NCBI GenBank assembly: GCA_017458225.1
Contig: JAFTFX010000033.1
Coordinates: 1 to 32,526 of the forward strand
Source of the DNA: Prevotella sp.
Lineage (GTDB): Bacteria > Bacteroidota > Bacteroidia > Bacteroidales > Bacteroidaceae
Direction: 5' to 3'
DNA: 32,526 nucleotides
How positions within the stretch are numbered: the stretch's first letter is position 1; the number at the start of each line of letters is the position of its first letter. Of the stretch, positions 1 through 7,944 are shown one piece after another. A program made the position numbers and the translations under genes. Below the pieces are notes generated by a model. The model worked only from the letters and a program-made list of their open reading frames with translations, was not told the DNA's origin and did no database searches.

Positions 1-198
1 ATCTGTCTCAGAACGACTATCCAGTATTCTCAAGAATTAAACGGTTTGTTTCTTATACCCAACATATCATAAAATATGTCGCTTCTTGTACTACTTCTGT
101 CTATGGAAATCTTTCAAAGAACTCTTTCTTTAAGTCGCCTCACCCGTTTTTTGAGCGAAAGCGGATGCAAAGGTAAGCATTTTAAGGACACCACCAAA
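1..198 (-). promoter_or_regulatory. Probable rRNA-operon promoter and leader, reading off the left edge
   Basis: On the minus strand TTTG (198-195) is followed after exactly 19 bases by TACCTTTG (175-168), a full match to the Bacteroidetes promoter consensus. About 45 bases downstream lies GTTCTTTGA (122-114), which resembles the boxA antitermination element seen ahead of 16S rRNA in this phylum. No open frame of note follows and the leader contains a small hairpin (62-79). I infer that a 16S rRNA gene starts beyond the left edge; the rRNA itself is not in the window. A strong promoter for another stable RNA is the alternative. Confidence 0.55.
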
Positions 199-288
199 AC
201 TTTTTGAAAATAATTTGACACAAAATACAAAAAAAACAGATATTTTTGTGTCCCATTACTAATTACACCTTATTATATATATTAAGAA

Positions 289-320
289 AGCTCCTGTCAT
301 CCAGAAAGAAGACAGGAGCT
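289..320 (-). terminator. Intrinsic terminator after the Bax-inhibitor-1 gene
   Basis: AGCTCCTGTC (289-298) and GACAGGAGCT (311-320) form a perfect 10-bp stem with a 12-base loop. On the minus strand it lies 24 bases beyond the stop codon of the membrane-protein gene and is followed by a modest T-rich stretch (TTCTTAAT). The AT-rich stretch 200-288 to its left holds no gene that I can see. Confidence 0.75.
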
Positions 321-343
321 GTTATTACTGCGTCAAGCAAAAA

Positions 344-1066
344 TCAATCTCTGCTATTGCCAAAGAGTCTCAACAAATACAAGAAGAGATTGATAAAGTC
401 GAGGTAGAGCGTCAGTGCGCCCATCAATGCAATTTTCTGCATGCTCTCGCTTGCATCGGGTGCCTGCAGAAGCATATTCTTGATGTTCTGTGAGTCATAG
501 GCTGTCAGACCAACAAAAATAATTACGCCGAAGCAAGAAATTCCAATCTCTAACAGGGAGCTATCCAAGAAGATGTTGACGACGAGGGCTATAATCAGCC
601 CGAGCAAAGCCATGAAGAACAATCGTCCCCATGAAGTAAGATCTTTTTTGGTGACATAGCCATAGAACGCCATCGTGCCGAACGTTGCGGCAGAGACAAA
701 GAACGTCTGAGCAATAGACCCTGTGCTGTATGTCAGGAAGATGCTGGACAGAGATGCTCCCATCAACACCGAATAGAGTACAAACACCAATGTGGCAGCA
801 GTCAATGACAATTTCTGTATGCCTGCTGAAAGCACGAAGACCAATGCCAACGGAGCGAGAGCGACAACCCAGAAAACGATCTTATTTCCATAGATCAAAG
901 TCAAAAGGCTCTCGGATGTTGCCACATAAAAAGCCGTAAACCCAGTTATAACCAATGCAAGACTCATCCAGAGATAGACCTTGCGCATCAACACAGGAAA
1001 TGCCAGCGAACTTTCCAATTGCTGTTCGCGTGACAATGTGCCATAATTAAGTTCTTCGTAATCCAT
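344..1066 (-). CDS. Bax inhibitor-1/YccA family membrane protein
   Basis: A 240-residue integral membrane protein of the Bax inhibitor-1 (UPF0005/YccA) family, which in bacteria includes proteins linked to membrane protease control and ion leak; the role here is not known. About seven hydrophobic segments follow a short polar N-terminus (roughly residues 1-25). The family-typical block near the C-terminus, G-L-T-A-Y-D-S-Q, is present and carries the conserved Asp. Length matches the family (about 220-245). It is a single-gene unit: a TATCTTTG box lies about 40 bases upstream and a perfect hairpin terminator follows. The start is the first ATG of the frame and gives the normal family N-terminus. 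Confidence 0.9.
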   Translation of the reverse strand: MDYEELNYGTLSREQQLESSLAFPVLMRKVYLWMSLALVITGFTAFYVATSESLLTLIYGNKIVFWVVALAPLALVFVLSAGIQKLSLTAATLVFVLYSVLMGASLSSIFLTYSTGSIAQTFFVSAATFGTMAFYGYVTKKDLTSWGRLFFMALLGLIIALVVNIFLDSSLLEIGISCFGVIIFVGLTAYDSQNIKNMLLQAPDASESMQKIALMGALTLYLDFINLFLYLLRLFGNSRD

Positions 1067-1106
1067 AAAATCAAATTATATCTTTATTCATAAACAAAAA
1101 TCGGAA

Positions 1107-1114
1107 CAAAGATA
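1107..1114 (-). promoter_or_regulatory. Probable -7 box for the Bax-inhibitor-1 gene
   Basis: Minus-strand TATCTTTG at 1114-1107 matches TAnnTTTG. It predicts a transcription start near 1102 and a leader of about 35 bases. No good TTTG element lies at the usual distance upstream, so this is a partial match. Confidence 0.5.
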
Positions 1115-1179
1115 CGCAGAAAAAACTATTGGAAGAAATATAGAGACAATTTTTAAGCTAAAAAACGTAAACAGCCTCA

Positions 1180-1395
1180 CTATTTTTTCTGTGGAAACAC
1201 TTCTTTAGACAAATCAGCAAAGAAATCGTAATCCAAGATGACGCATAATTGCTTCAACAGATTCACATTGATATCCGTACGTTTAAAGATGTCATATACG
1301 TTTGTGCGCTCGCAAGGAATCTGTTCAGCCAACCATTTGGCCGAATGATGCTGTGCAAAGAGCACCGCTTTAATCTTTTCTCCTATTCTTTCCAT
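1180..1395 (-). CDS. Small XRE-type helix-turn-helix protein
   Basis: A 71-residue protein with the fold signature of small Cro/C1-type DNA-binding proteins common in Bacteroidetes: an N-terminal helix, the stretch W-L-A-E-Q-I-P-C-E-R-T-N-V-Y as helix-turn-helix (about residues 22-36), then L-L-K-Q-L-C-V-I-L-D as a supporting helix. The predicted start at 1395 is preferred over an ATG at 1416, because 1416 lies inside the promoter -7 box. No partner toxin or restriction gene adjoins it, so its target is unknown. A 21-bp tandem array lies about 160 bases upstream of the start; it could hold binding sites, but that is inference. Confidence 0.75.
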   Translation of the reverse strand: MERIGEKIKAVLFAQHHSAKWLAEQIPCERTNVYDIFKRTDINVNLLKQLCVILDYDFFADLSKEVFPQKK

Positions 1396-1413
1396 TTTTG
1401 ACAAAAATTTTTG

Positions 1414-1445
1414 CAAAAGTACTATTTTTCATTCGAGTTTCCAAA
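1414..1445 (-). promoter_or_regulatory. Promoter of the small HTH gene
   Basis: TTTG (1445-1442), a 20-base spacer, then TACTTTTG (1421-1414): a full Bacteroidetes-type promoter on the minus strand. The expected transcription start is near 1409, leaving about 14 bases of leader before the ATG at 1395. Confidence 0.75.
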
Positions 1446-1553
1446 CGGCCATTTTGCCCAAAATGAACAATGCGACTTTTTCTCCGACGAGAAGTCATTT
1501 TTCGTGAATAAAAAGGATAAAAAATTTTTACATTGTTCCTATGAGACGGAAAA

Positions 1554-1636
1554 CAATTTATGCATAAATCCAAGCAATTTATGCATAAATCCGGGCAATT
1601 TTCGCATAAATTGGAGCAATTATCGCAATAATTCAG
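1554..1636. repeat. 21-bp tandem array, four units, palindromic core
   Basis: Units start at 1554, 1575, 1596 and 1617, all opening CAATT. Units 1 and 2 share an 18-base identical start that contains the palindrome TTTATGCATAAA; units 3 and 4 are degenerate (TTCGCATAAA, ATCGCAATAA). The last unit overlaps the 3' end of the SGNH gene (stop at 1620-1622). The period, close to two helical turns, would put each palindrome on the same face of the DNA. Confidence 0.85.
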
Positions 1637-2528
1637 AAAGGTCTGCATGCAACAACGAAGAGAATTTCCTGGCACCACGGTCTGAAAGATGGTCGGGATC
1701 GAAGAAATCTTCGTCAACAAACCGCTGATCGGCAGAATAATCGAGCACGGAAGCTCCGTAACGCAAACGGATACGTTGATAGAGTTGCTGCAAATACTGG
1801 CGCTGCGGCAGGCTCACCCTTCTGTTGTATTCTGCACACACAGGCGTAGCGAGCAGGACCAACCGCAAAGCATGCTGCTGACACCAAGCTGCCACTTCTT
1901 CCACATCACGGGCATTGCGGTCAGCATCACCCCAAGAACGCACCTGATGAAGAGTTACGTAAAGGGGATTAAGAGCTTCAGGATCACGACGCTCCAAAGT
2001 ATAGTTCTTTCCCCATCCAAGGCTATCGCAATCCATCCCTTCACCTTTGAAATGCTTGGTCAACTTGGCCTTTACACTGATCATGCTCGACAATTCGAAC
2101 TCGTAGCGTGAAAGACGAGAATGGCGGTCGTAGCCCATATATAACTGATAATAGGTGGCCCTGCCTGGCTCGTCGGCTTCCATAGGAGGGTCAAAGAGGT
2201 TTGAGTTGTCGACCACCATCACAACGGTTTTCAGACGAGGACAAAGAGAGGCATACCGTTTCAACAAGAACAAGTCTTGTCCTGTTCGCTGCGAGACATT
2301 ACTCAGGTTGAAAACACTATCGCCTATTTCCGAAGGAACCAGATCGTAATAGCCATGCGAATTGCCCAGCAACAACGTCTGGACATGACCACCATTCGCA
2401 TGCATCCACTGCTCCTTATACCTGTAGGTGTTGGGCAAATGACGCACAAAAAGTTCCGTCGCCACCAACACCAGCAGGAAGGGCAAGAGGAAAAGCAAGG
2501 CTTTGCATACGAACTTCTTCATGGGCAT
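1620..2528 (-). CDS. SGNH-hydrolase-like membrane-anchored protein, partner of the MBOAT acyltransferase
   Basis: A 302-residue protein with an N-terminal membrane anchor (about residues 8-26) and an extracytoplasmic SGNH/GDSL-like domain. Motifs: G-N-S-H-G at 55-59, carrying the candidate catalytic Ser57, and D-P-D-H at 277-280, the Asp/His pair of the family near the C-terminus. In AlgJ/AlgX, PatB and DltD-type systems such proteins transfer acyl groups handed over by an MBOAT protein onto an exported glycan. The MBOAT gene immediately upstream overlaps this start in TGATG, so translation is probably coupled. A second ATG two codons in (2522) is equally possible. The target glycan is unknown. 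Confidence 0.75.
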   Translation of the reverse strand: MPMKKFVCKALLFLLPFLLVLVATELFVRHLPNTYRYKEQWMHANGGHVQTLLLGNSHGYYDLVPSEIGDSVFNLSNVSQRTGQDLFLLKRYASLCPRLKTVVMVVDNSNLFDPPMEADEPGRATYYQLYMGYDRHSRLSRYEFELSSMISVKAKLTKHFKGEGMDCDSLGWGKNYTLERRDPEALNPLYVTLHQVRSWGDADRNARDVEEVAAWCQQHALRLVLLATPVCAEYNRRVSLPQRQYLQQLYQRIRLRYGASVLDYSADQRFVDEDFFDPDHLSDRGARKFSSLLHADLSELLR

Positions 2529-3904
2529 CAGAATTGGAAATAAATAAAAGTCTGTTCCTCACCGCGTCCAAAGAATGTCAAGAACAAAACAACATAGTAG
2601 ACAGTCCAACGAACTGCCGGATAGCGTCCGATTGCAGTTCCTTCTAACTGCAACGGACAGAGCCTGTCGCGCTGAACATACTCTACAGCGACAAGCAGCA
2701 GGCAATAGAGCAATGCCACCTTCCCATGTTGCAGAGAACCGAAATTGAGTTCGGCTATGGCCTGCCAGAGTGAAGCGAAATAGCCAATGGCCTCGTGCAT
2801 ACATGACGAACGGAAGAAGACCCACCCTATGACCGCCAACAGGAAAGTGAGCACGACAGAGCGGATGGGAATGTATCGCCACAGAATGAGCAGACAGCCA
2901 TTGTAGAGTCCCCACACGACAAACGTCCAATTGGCCCCATGCCACAAGCCGCTCAGCAAAAAGACCAAAAGGGTGTTGCGAATCCATTTCGGCATACCTT
3001 CACGACTGCCTCCCAAGGGTATGTAAAGATAGTCACGGAACCACGTCATCAGCGAGATGTGCCATCTGCGCCAGAACTCAGGCATTGAAGAAGCGAAATA
3101 GGGCAAGCGGAAGTTCTCCATCAGCCGAATGCCAAAAAGACGGGCAGTGCCGATGGCAATATCTGAATAGCCAGAGAAATCGCCGTAGATCTGGAAGGTG
3201 AACAACACCATTCCGCCCAACAGCGTCAATGCGTTGGCATGAGCATAATCGGCCCATATCAGGTTGACTGCCACCGCACAGTTGTCGGCAATCACCATCT
3301 TCTTAAAGAAGCCCCACAGCATGAGACGCAAGCCATCGACCGCCTCGTCATACTGAAAATGGCGCTGACTCTGCATCTGAGGCAACAGATTAGTTGCCCT
3401 CTCGATAGGGCCTGCCACCAACTGCGGAAAGAAAGCGATGTAGGTGAAGAAAGCAATAATGTTGCGAGTTGCAGGTATTTTGCTACGGTAGACATCGATG
3501 GTATAACTGAGCGACTGAAAAGTATAGAAGCTGATGCCTACCGGTAAGATGACGTTCAAGGTTGGAGCATCAAGTTGTATGCCTACCTGTTGCAGGAGCG
3601 CGCTGAAGTTATCGATGAAGAACCCATAGTATTTAAAGATTGCCAAAATGCCAATGTTCAAGCCGATATTCACTGCTGCCACCAACCGTTTCCTTTCGGT
3701 CTTTTCAATGAGCAGACCACTGGCATAACTCGACAAGGAGGTTATGAAAATGAGGATCAGAAAACGCCAATCCCACCATCCGTAGAACACATAGCTGGCC
3801 GACAGCAAGAAGAGATTCTGCCAGGCAAGATGCCGCCGAAGGAGCCAGTAGACAATAAAGACGACTGGCAGGAAAACGAGGAAGGCGACAGAGACGAACG
3901 ACAT
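2528..3904 (-). CDS. MBOAT family O-acyltransferase (AlgI/DltB-like)
   Basis: A 458-residue polytopic membrane protein of the MBOAT family. It shows the AlgI-type signatures: P-V-G-I-S-F-Y-T-F-Q near 121-130, W-R-R-W-H around 278-282, and W-H-G-A-N-W at 321-326 with the invariant active-site His322. Length is normal for AlgI-like proteins (about 460-520). The family moves acyl groups, usually acetyl, across the inner membrane for O-acylation of alginate, peptidoglycan, teichoic acid or other surface glycans. The gene lies 2 bases after the aminotransferase gene and overlaps the SGNH gene by one base. The position at the end of a deoxyamino-sugar operon suggests modification of that sugar polymer (inference). 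Confidence 0.88.
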   Translation of the reverse strand: MSFVSVAFLVFLPVVFIVYWLLRRHLAWQNLFLLSASYVFYGWWDWRFLILIFITSLSSYASGLLIEKTERKRLVAAVNIGLNIGILAIFKYYGFFIDNFSALLQQVGIQLDAPTLNVILPVGISFYTFQSLSYTIDVYRSKIPATRNIIAFFTYIAFFPQLVAGPIERATNLLPQMQSQRHFQYDEAVDGLRLMLWGFFKKMVIADNCAVAVNLIWADYAHANALTLLGGMVLFTFQIYGDFSGYSDIAIGTARLFGIRLMENFRLPYFASSMPEFWRRWHISLMTWFRDYLYIPLGGSREGMPKWIRNTLLVFLLSGLWHGANWTFVVWGLYNGCLLILWRYIPIRSVVLTFLLAVIGWVFFRSSCMHEAIGYFASLWQAIAELNFGSLQHGKVALLYCLLLVAVEYVQRDRLCPLQLEGTAIGRYPAVRWTVYYVVLFLTFFGRGEEQTFIYFQF

Positions 3905-3906
3905 GA

Positions 3907-5067
3907 TCAGTGGAATTTATTCATCAGTTCAACGACCCGTTCCACTTCTGCCTGCGTCATCGCCTGATGGCAAGGCAGGCTGAGTTCCTCAGCATGAATA
4001 CGCTCCGTGACAGGCAGCGAAAGGGCGTTCATCTCACGATAGCAAGCCTGTTTGTGGGGAGGTATGGGATAGTGGATAGCCGTTGCCACACCCTCCGCCT
4101 TCAAATAGTCTTGCAATCTGTCGCGATGAGGGCACAAGACGGGGAAAATATGATATACACTGCCCGTTTTCGTTGGCAGTTGAATCAGCGGATTAGAGAT
4201 ATTGTCAATATAGTGGTTGGCTATCTCCTGCCGACGGGCATTGTCAGCATCGAGATACTTCAGTTTCACGCTGAGAACAGCAGCTTGCAGCTCATCGAGT
4301 CGTGAATTGAGTCCTACGTGGTCGAAGACATATTTCTGGGAAGAGCCGTAGTTTGCCATGCTGCGGATGGTCTCGGCCAGCCGATCATCGTCAGTGGTCA
4401 CAGCGCCGGCATCGCCCAACGCGCCAAGGTTCTTGCCTGGATAGAAACTATGGGCGGCGGCATTGCCAAGAGAACCGGTCCTTCGCAGAGACCGAGGCAC
4501 TGCCTCGGTATACGGGACAGGGGGCGGACAGGCACAGTCACGAGCCTGAGCGTTACCCTTAAACACGCAGCCGTGAGCCTGAGCGTTGTCCTCGAGAAGG
4601 AGGAGGTTGTGCTTCTGACAGAGAGCGACGATGAGAGGGGTGTAGGCGCAACGACCATAGAGATGGACCATCATGATGGCACGAGTGCGAGGGGTGATGG
4701 CCTGCTCTATCAGTGAATCGTCAATCAGGAAAGTGTCGAGACGGGGTTCTACGAGCACAGGAGTCAGACGATTCTCGGTGATGGAAAGGATGCTGGCAAT
4801 AAAGGTGTTAGCCGGTACAATGATCTCATCACCTTCGTGAAGGATGCCCAAAACCTTGTAGGCACGCAAAATGAGCGTGAGTGCCTCCAAGCCGTTGGCC
4901 ACGCCAATACAATGGCGAGTGCCAATGTAGTGAGCATATTCCTTCTCGAAGCGGTCAGTAGCCTCCCCACGCAGATACCATCCGCCATCGGCCACTTGGC
5001 GGAGAGCCTCATGGATTTCCGCGGCGTGCATGGCCGTGATGCGCTTCAGTGGAAGATAGTCAATCAT
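3907..5067 (-). CDS. DegT/DnrJ/EryC1 PLP-dependent sugar aminotransferase (FdtB/QdtB-like)
   Basis: A 386-residue sugar aminotransferase of aspartate-aminotransferase fold. The PLP lysine is Lys212 in S-F-Y-P-G-K-N-L-G, and Glu159-Asp160 (L-L-E-D-N-A-Q-A-H-G) supply the cofactor-nitrogen contact. Next to an FdtA/QdtA-type ketoisomerase it should aminate C3 of dTDP-3-keto-6-deoxyhexose using glutamate. I chose the ATG at 5067, which overlaps the upstream stop as ATGA, over one three codons earlier (5076). Odd feature: residues about 172-194 (rich in Cys and Pro) interrupt the normally short loop between Y/F-K-G and R-T-G-S-L-G. The insert starts with a copy of the preceding N-A-Q-A segment. 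Confidence 0.88.
   Translation of the reverse strand: MIDYLPLKRITAMHAAEIHEALRQVADGGWYLRGEATDRFEKEYAHYIGTRHCIGVANGLEALTLILRAYKVLGILHEGDEIIVPANTFIASILSITENRLTPVLVEPRLDTFLIDDSLIEQAITPRTRAIMMVHLYGRCAYTPLIVALCQKHNLLLLEDNAQAHGCVFKGNAQARDCACPPPVPYTEAVPRSLRRTGSLGNAAAHSFYPGKNLGALGDAGAVTTDDDRLAETIRSMANYGSSQKYVFDHVGLNSRLDELQAAVLSVKLKYLDADNARRQEIANHYIDNISNPLIQLPTKTGSVYHIFPVLCPHRDRLQDYLKAEGVATAIHYPIPPHKQACYREMNALSLPVTERIHAEELSLPCHQAMTQAEVERVVELMNKFH
4491..4587. repeat. In-frame duplication plus palindrome inside the aminotransferase gene
   Basis: GAGCCTGAGCGTT occurs at 4542-4554 and again at 4575-4587, an offset of 33 bases (11 codons). At 4491-4509 lies a palindrome with 9-base perfect arms: ACCGAGGCA, one base, TGCCTCGGT. 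Both fall within the extra loop of the encoded protein, and the reading frame is kept. Confidence 0.85.
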
Positions 5068-5999
5068 AGCGTCCATTCATAGGTATCGTAACAGATGGCG
5101 CGTCCGCCAAAGCCTTCTTTCTGGAAAATGAGATTCTCATTCAGAATATCACTATGAGCCTCGGTAGATTTGCCGAAATCCATATACAGATGATTCGGGA
5201 AAGAGCGCAGTAGATGGCCAATGACGGCATCGACTATGCCCAGCCGTTTGCCTTCTGGCGTTGATGCGATGTACTGTGTATGAACAACCTGGGGAGTGAC
5301 ATAAACAACAGACCCACCCAACAGCTCTTGGTTTTGGTAGGCTCCCAACAACAGAATATTATCTGGAAAGCGTTTTTTTAGCAGAAGGATCTCATCAAAA
5401 GAATGAACAGGTCTGACCTGATGATTGACCCACAGGTTTTTCTCCAATATCGGCCAGAAAGCGTCGAAGTCGTTGGTGAACCTTACCTCCACGCCCTTGT
5501 CAGAAGCAATGCGAAGGCCCTGTCTGCGCCCATTTCTCCACTTCAGTTGTTTTGCAAAAACGATGGTCGACGACACATCGCGCTCCAGAAGATGATAGCG
5601 GCACGTGAGATGCATGGCATAGAGGGGTTCCTCAGCCGGAACAAGATGATAGATGCAAGGAATCGCCTTGTAGACGACCCGCTGGATATGGTGTTCGCGC
5701 AGATATTGATTCAGAAGCATGAATATTTCTATTACATGGACGGTAGTCACATTCATGCCCATGACCAATCCACCATAAGTAAGGCCCTGATGAGTATAGA
5801 GCGTGTGCTCCTTCTCATTGGCAGGTAAGATGGCATAAAGATGCTGCCCACGGTAGAAAAGCAGCGAATGATCGCTGAACCTGTCGGAGTGATAGTCCAT
5901 GTAGCCGCGATCGAAAAGAAACGTTCCGTTTTTCGACTGCGCCACGAACCTATTCCATTCGCCAGCCTTATCTGGCGTGTATCTCCTTATTTCGAACAT
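5064..5999 (-). CDS. GNAT/FemAB-like acyltransferase, likely acylates the amino sugar
   Basis: A 311-residue protein resembling GNAT-fold acyltransferases of the FemAB-like type (two GNAT-like halves). Support: a region around 225-260 with the pattern L-L-G-G-S-V-V-Y followed by H-T-Q-Y-I-A-S-T and G-I-V-D-A-V-I-G, typical of the substrate-side core of this group, and the closing segment D-F-G-K-S-T. Lying between the ketoisomerase and aminotransferase genes, with 13-base and ATGA overlaps, it most simply N-acylates the 3-amino group of the dTDP sugar, a role played by left-handed-helix or GNAT enzymes (FdtC, QdtC) elsewhere. Not certain: FemAB-like proteins can also use aminoacyl-tRNA. No signal peptide, so cytoplasmic. 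Confidence 0.65.
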   Translation of the reverse strand: MFEIRRYTPDKAGEWNRFVAQSKNGTFLFDRGYMDYHSDRFSDHSLLFYRGQHLYAILPANEKEHTLYTHQGLTYGGLVMGMNVTTVHVIEIFMLLNQYLREHHIQRVVYKAIPCIYHLVPAEEPLYAMHLTCRYHLLERDVSSTIVFAKQLKWRNGRRQGLRIASDKGVEVRFTNDFDAFWPILEKNLWVNHQVRPVHSFDEILLLKKRFPDNILLLGAYQNQELLGGSVVYVTPQVVHTQYIASTPEGKRLGIVDAVIGHLLRSFPNHLYMDFGKSTEAHSDILNENLIFQKEGFGGRAICYDTYEWTL

Positions 6000-6391
6000 C
6001 CTACATAGTTTAAGAATTCGTCGTAGTCGTATATGTAGTCCTCTTCCTCAAAATGCTCGGATGCGAGCACCAAGCAGACAGCACCCGACGAGAAATCATC
6101 GAGCGTACGCCAAGTGTTGGTTTCAATCAGAAGGCCCTGCCAAGGGTGGTTCAACAGAACGGTCTCACGCTCCCGTCCGTTGTCGAGCGTCACCGTGAAG
6201 GATCCGCTCAAGGCTATCACCAACTGTTGAAGCCGCTTGTGTGCATGCCCTCCCCTACTCTCGCCTGCCGGCACGTCATACACCCAATAGGCACGCTTGA
6301 TATCGAAAGGGACCTTGTCGAATCCTTCAGCAACAGTAAGGTTGCCGCGAGGATCCATGATTTTAGGAAGATCAATGAGTGTTATCTTCAT
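5987..6391 (-). CDS. dTDP-4-oxo-6-deoxyglucose 3,4-ketoisomerase (FdtA/QdtA-type cupin)
   Basis: A 134-residue single-domain cupin of the WxcM/FdtA/QdtA family, which converts dTDP-4-keto-6-deoxyglucose to a 3-keto isomer before amination. Visible signature: D-P-R-G-N-L-T at 13-19 and R-G-G-H-A-H-K with His49 and His51, the paired histidines of the FdtA active site. Length is typical (about 135-140). Whether the product is the galacto (FdtA) or gluco (QdtA) form cannot be read by eye, so I give no symbol. The start overlaps purT by ATGA (6388-6391), and the 3' end overlaps the acyltransferase start by 13 bases, so expression is probably coupled. Confidence 0.88.
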   Translation of the reverse strand: MKITLIDLPKIMDPRGNLTVAEGFDKVPFDIKRAYWVYDVPAGESRGGHAHKRLQQLVIALSGSFTVTLDNGRERETVLLNHPWQGLLIETNTWRTLDDFSSGAVCLVLASEHFEEEDYIYDYDEFLNYVGCSK

Positions 6392-7578
6392 TTCTTCATG
6401 TATGGATCAGTGCCCAAAACGGTGGCTGCCAAGCGCTTGGCTTTATCGCGCAACGGCGTGGTATCGTCGGTCGGCTCGCCGTAGCAGAGCACAACGCCCA
6501 TGCGACGACCGAAATGAGCCTCGGGCTTGCCGAAAATGCGAACGCGAGTGCGGTCTTCAAGAAGGGCCTCGGAGAGATTGTATTCCAGCGGAGAAGCGCT
6601 GGGCGCGGAGGCTGGCGCAAGGATAACGGCGGAGGCACCTGCATGTTCCAAATGAATGCCTGCGATGGGGAGGCCCATCACAGCACGGAAATGGAGTTCG
6701 AACTCGCTGAGGTTGGTGGTATGGCCGAGCGTGACCATACCTGTGTCGTGAGGACGTGGTGACAGCTCGGAGAAAATGACCTCGCCTTGCTTCGTCAGGA
6801 AGAACTCCACACCCCAGATGCCATAGCCCGTCAGGGCGCGAGTCACTTTGTCGGCCATCGTCTGTGCCTGTTTCAAGGCCTCATCACTAATCTTATAAGG
6901 TTGCCACGACTCGCGATAGTCACCACCTTTCTGCACGTGCCCGATGGGCGGACAGAACAGTGTGGGCCAGCCATGCTGCTGAGTTACCGTGAGGAGTGTG
7001 AACTCTGAATCGAAGTCAATGAATTCTTCGATGATAACCTCCTTCACGTCGCCACGCGAGCCTTCCATTGCTTCACGGAAGGCCTGCTCCAGCTCATCAT
7101 CGTTGTGGACATAGCTCTGACCGTGACCAGACGAAGACATCAGCGGCTTCACCACGCAAGGGAAGCCAATCTCGTCGGCAGCATGTTTGAACTCGTCAAA
7201 CGTCTTGGCATAAAAATACTTGGCCGTGCGGAGGCCCAGTTCCTTGGAAGCCAAGTCGCGAATGGCGCGGCGGTTCATTGTGTAGTTGACGGCACGGGCC
7301 GAGGGAACGACCTGTATGCCCTCTTCTTCGAACTTAAAGAGGCGCTCGGTGCGGATAGCCTCAATCTCAGGGACGATAATGTCGGGCTGATGCTTACGAA
7401 CAACCGCTTCAAGAGCATCGCCATCCAGCATAGAAAAGACTTCGCGCTCATCGGCCACCTGCATGGCAGGAGCATTATCATAGCGGTCGCAAGCGATGAC
7501 ATACTGGCCGGCACGTTTGGCGGCAATCACAAACTCTTTGCCCAGTTCGCCTGAGCCTAACAGAAGAATCTTTTTCAT
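6388..7578 (-). CDS. purT: Formate-dependent phosphoribosylglycinamide formyltransferase (GAR transformylase 2)
   Basis: A 396-residue ATP-grasp enzyme that makes formyl-GAR from GAR, formate and ATP in purine synthesis. It opens with the family N-terminus [14 protein letters not shown], has the ATP-grasp lid S-S-S-G-H-G-Q-S and the metal-site segment [13 protein letters not shown]. Length fits PurT (about 390-400). I set the start at 7578, where ATG overlaps the upstream stop as ATGA; an in-frame ATG 18 codons earlier lies inside the upstream gene and would add an atypical extension. Its place in a glycan operon is unusual, and the tight overlaps suggest it is simply carried in the transcript. 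Confidence 0.93.
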   Translation of the reverse strand: MKKILLLGSGELGKEFVIAAKRAGQYVIACDRYDNAPAMQVADEREVFSMLDGDALEAVVRKHQPDIIVPEIEAIRTERLFKFEEEGIQVVPSARAVNYTMNRRAIRDLASKELGLRTAKYFYAKTFDEFKHAADEIGFPCVVKPLMSSSGHGQSYVHNDDELEQAFREAMEGSRGDVKEVIIEEFIDFDSEFTLLTVTQQHGWPTLFCPPIGHVQKGGDYRESWQPYKISDEALKQAQTMADKVTRALTGYGIWGVEFFLTKQGEVIFSELSPRPHDTGMVTLGHTTNLSEFELHFRAVMGLPIAGIHLEHAGASAVILAPASAPSASPLEYNLSEALLEDRTRVRIFGKPEAHFGRRMGVVLCYGEPTDDTTPLRDKAKRLAATVLGTDPYMKK

Positions 7579-7862
7579 TGTTTTTCTTTTATTAGCTGCC
7601 ACTCTGGGGTGACGGCGAGTTTTCGTATACATTTATCAATGGTTGCCAGCGTCTGTTCCACCTGTTCCTTACGCTTAGCGGCTATCTCGCCGAGTGAGAG
7701 GCGCGGTTCGTCAAACAGCCCGTAGTAGCTGACGATGGCCTGCTCGTCCTGCGGGTCGAGGAGTGCCAACAGGTGTTCCATCTGGTGTTCCTGCTCATGA
7801 GTGGCACCTTCGTAAGCCATCATAACCAGATATTTGTGAAGAGAATTACTTAGTTCGTCCAT
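7575..7862 (-). CDS. Small protein resembling sigma-70 region 4
   Basis: A 95-residue cytoplasmic protein. Residues about 35-85 follow the sigma-70 region 4 pattern: [16 protein letters not shown], then L-S-L-G-E-I-A in the first HTH helix and V-E-Q-T-L-A-T-I in the second, ending I-R-K-L-A. Regions 1 to 3 are absent, so it is not a complete sigma factor. It could be an anti-sigma-like or coactivator HTH protein, or simply a DNA-binding adaptor. It overlaps purT as ATGA and follows rmlB after an 82-base gap containing a repeat array. The resemblance is by eye and the function is unknown. Confidence 0.6.
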   Translation of the reverse strand: MDELSNSLHKYLVMMAYEGATHEQEHQMEHLLALLDPQDEQAIVSYYGLFDEPRLSLGEIAAKRKEQVEQTLATIDKCIRKLAVTPEWQLIKEKQ

Positions 7863-7893
7863 TCAACTACATCATTTGCATAAAGAGAGAACG

Positions 7894-7944
7894 TCAAACG
7901 CTCACAGCAAATACATCAAACACTCACAGCAAATGCATCAAATG
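7894..7944. repeat. 22-bp tandem repeat, about 2.5 units
   Basis: Two near-identical 22-base units begin TCAAAC at 7894 and 7916 and share CTCACAGCAAAT; a partial third (TCAAATGC) starts at 7938 and runs into the 3' end of rmlB. The array fills most of the short gap between rmlB and the sigma-4-like gene. No inverted symmetry is obvious. Confidence 0.8.

Noticed and set aside
1370-1720. Cys-rich frame with repeated N/D-L-C-x-N-C units
   Set aside because: The 21-bp array is a multiple of three, so any frame through it repeats. No start signal, and it overlaps two better supported genes and a promoter.
7579-7632. Upstream ATG giving purT 18 extra residues
   Set aside because: The extension lies within the preceding gene, is not typical of PurT, and the ATGA overlap at 7575-7578 is the more likely coupled start.
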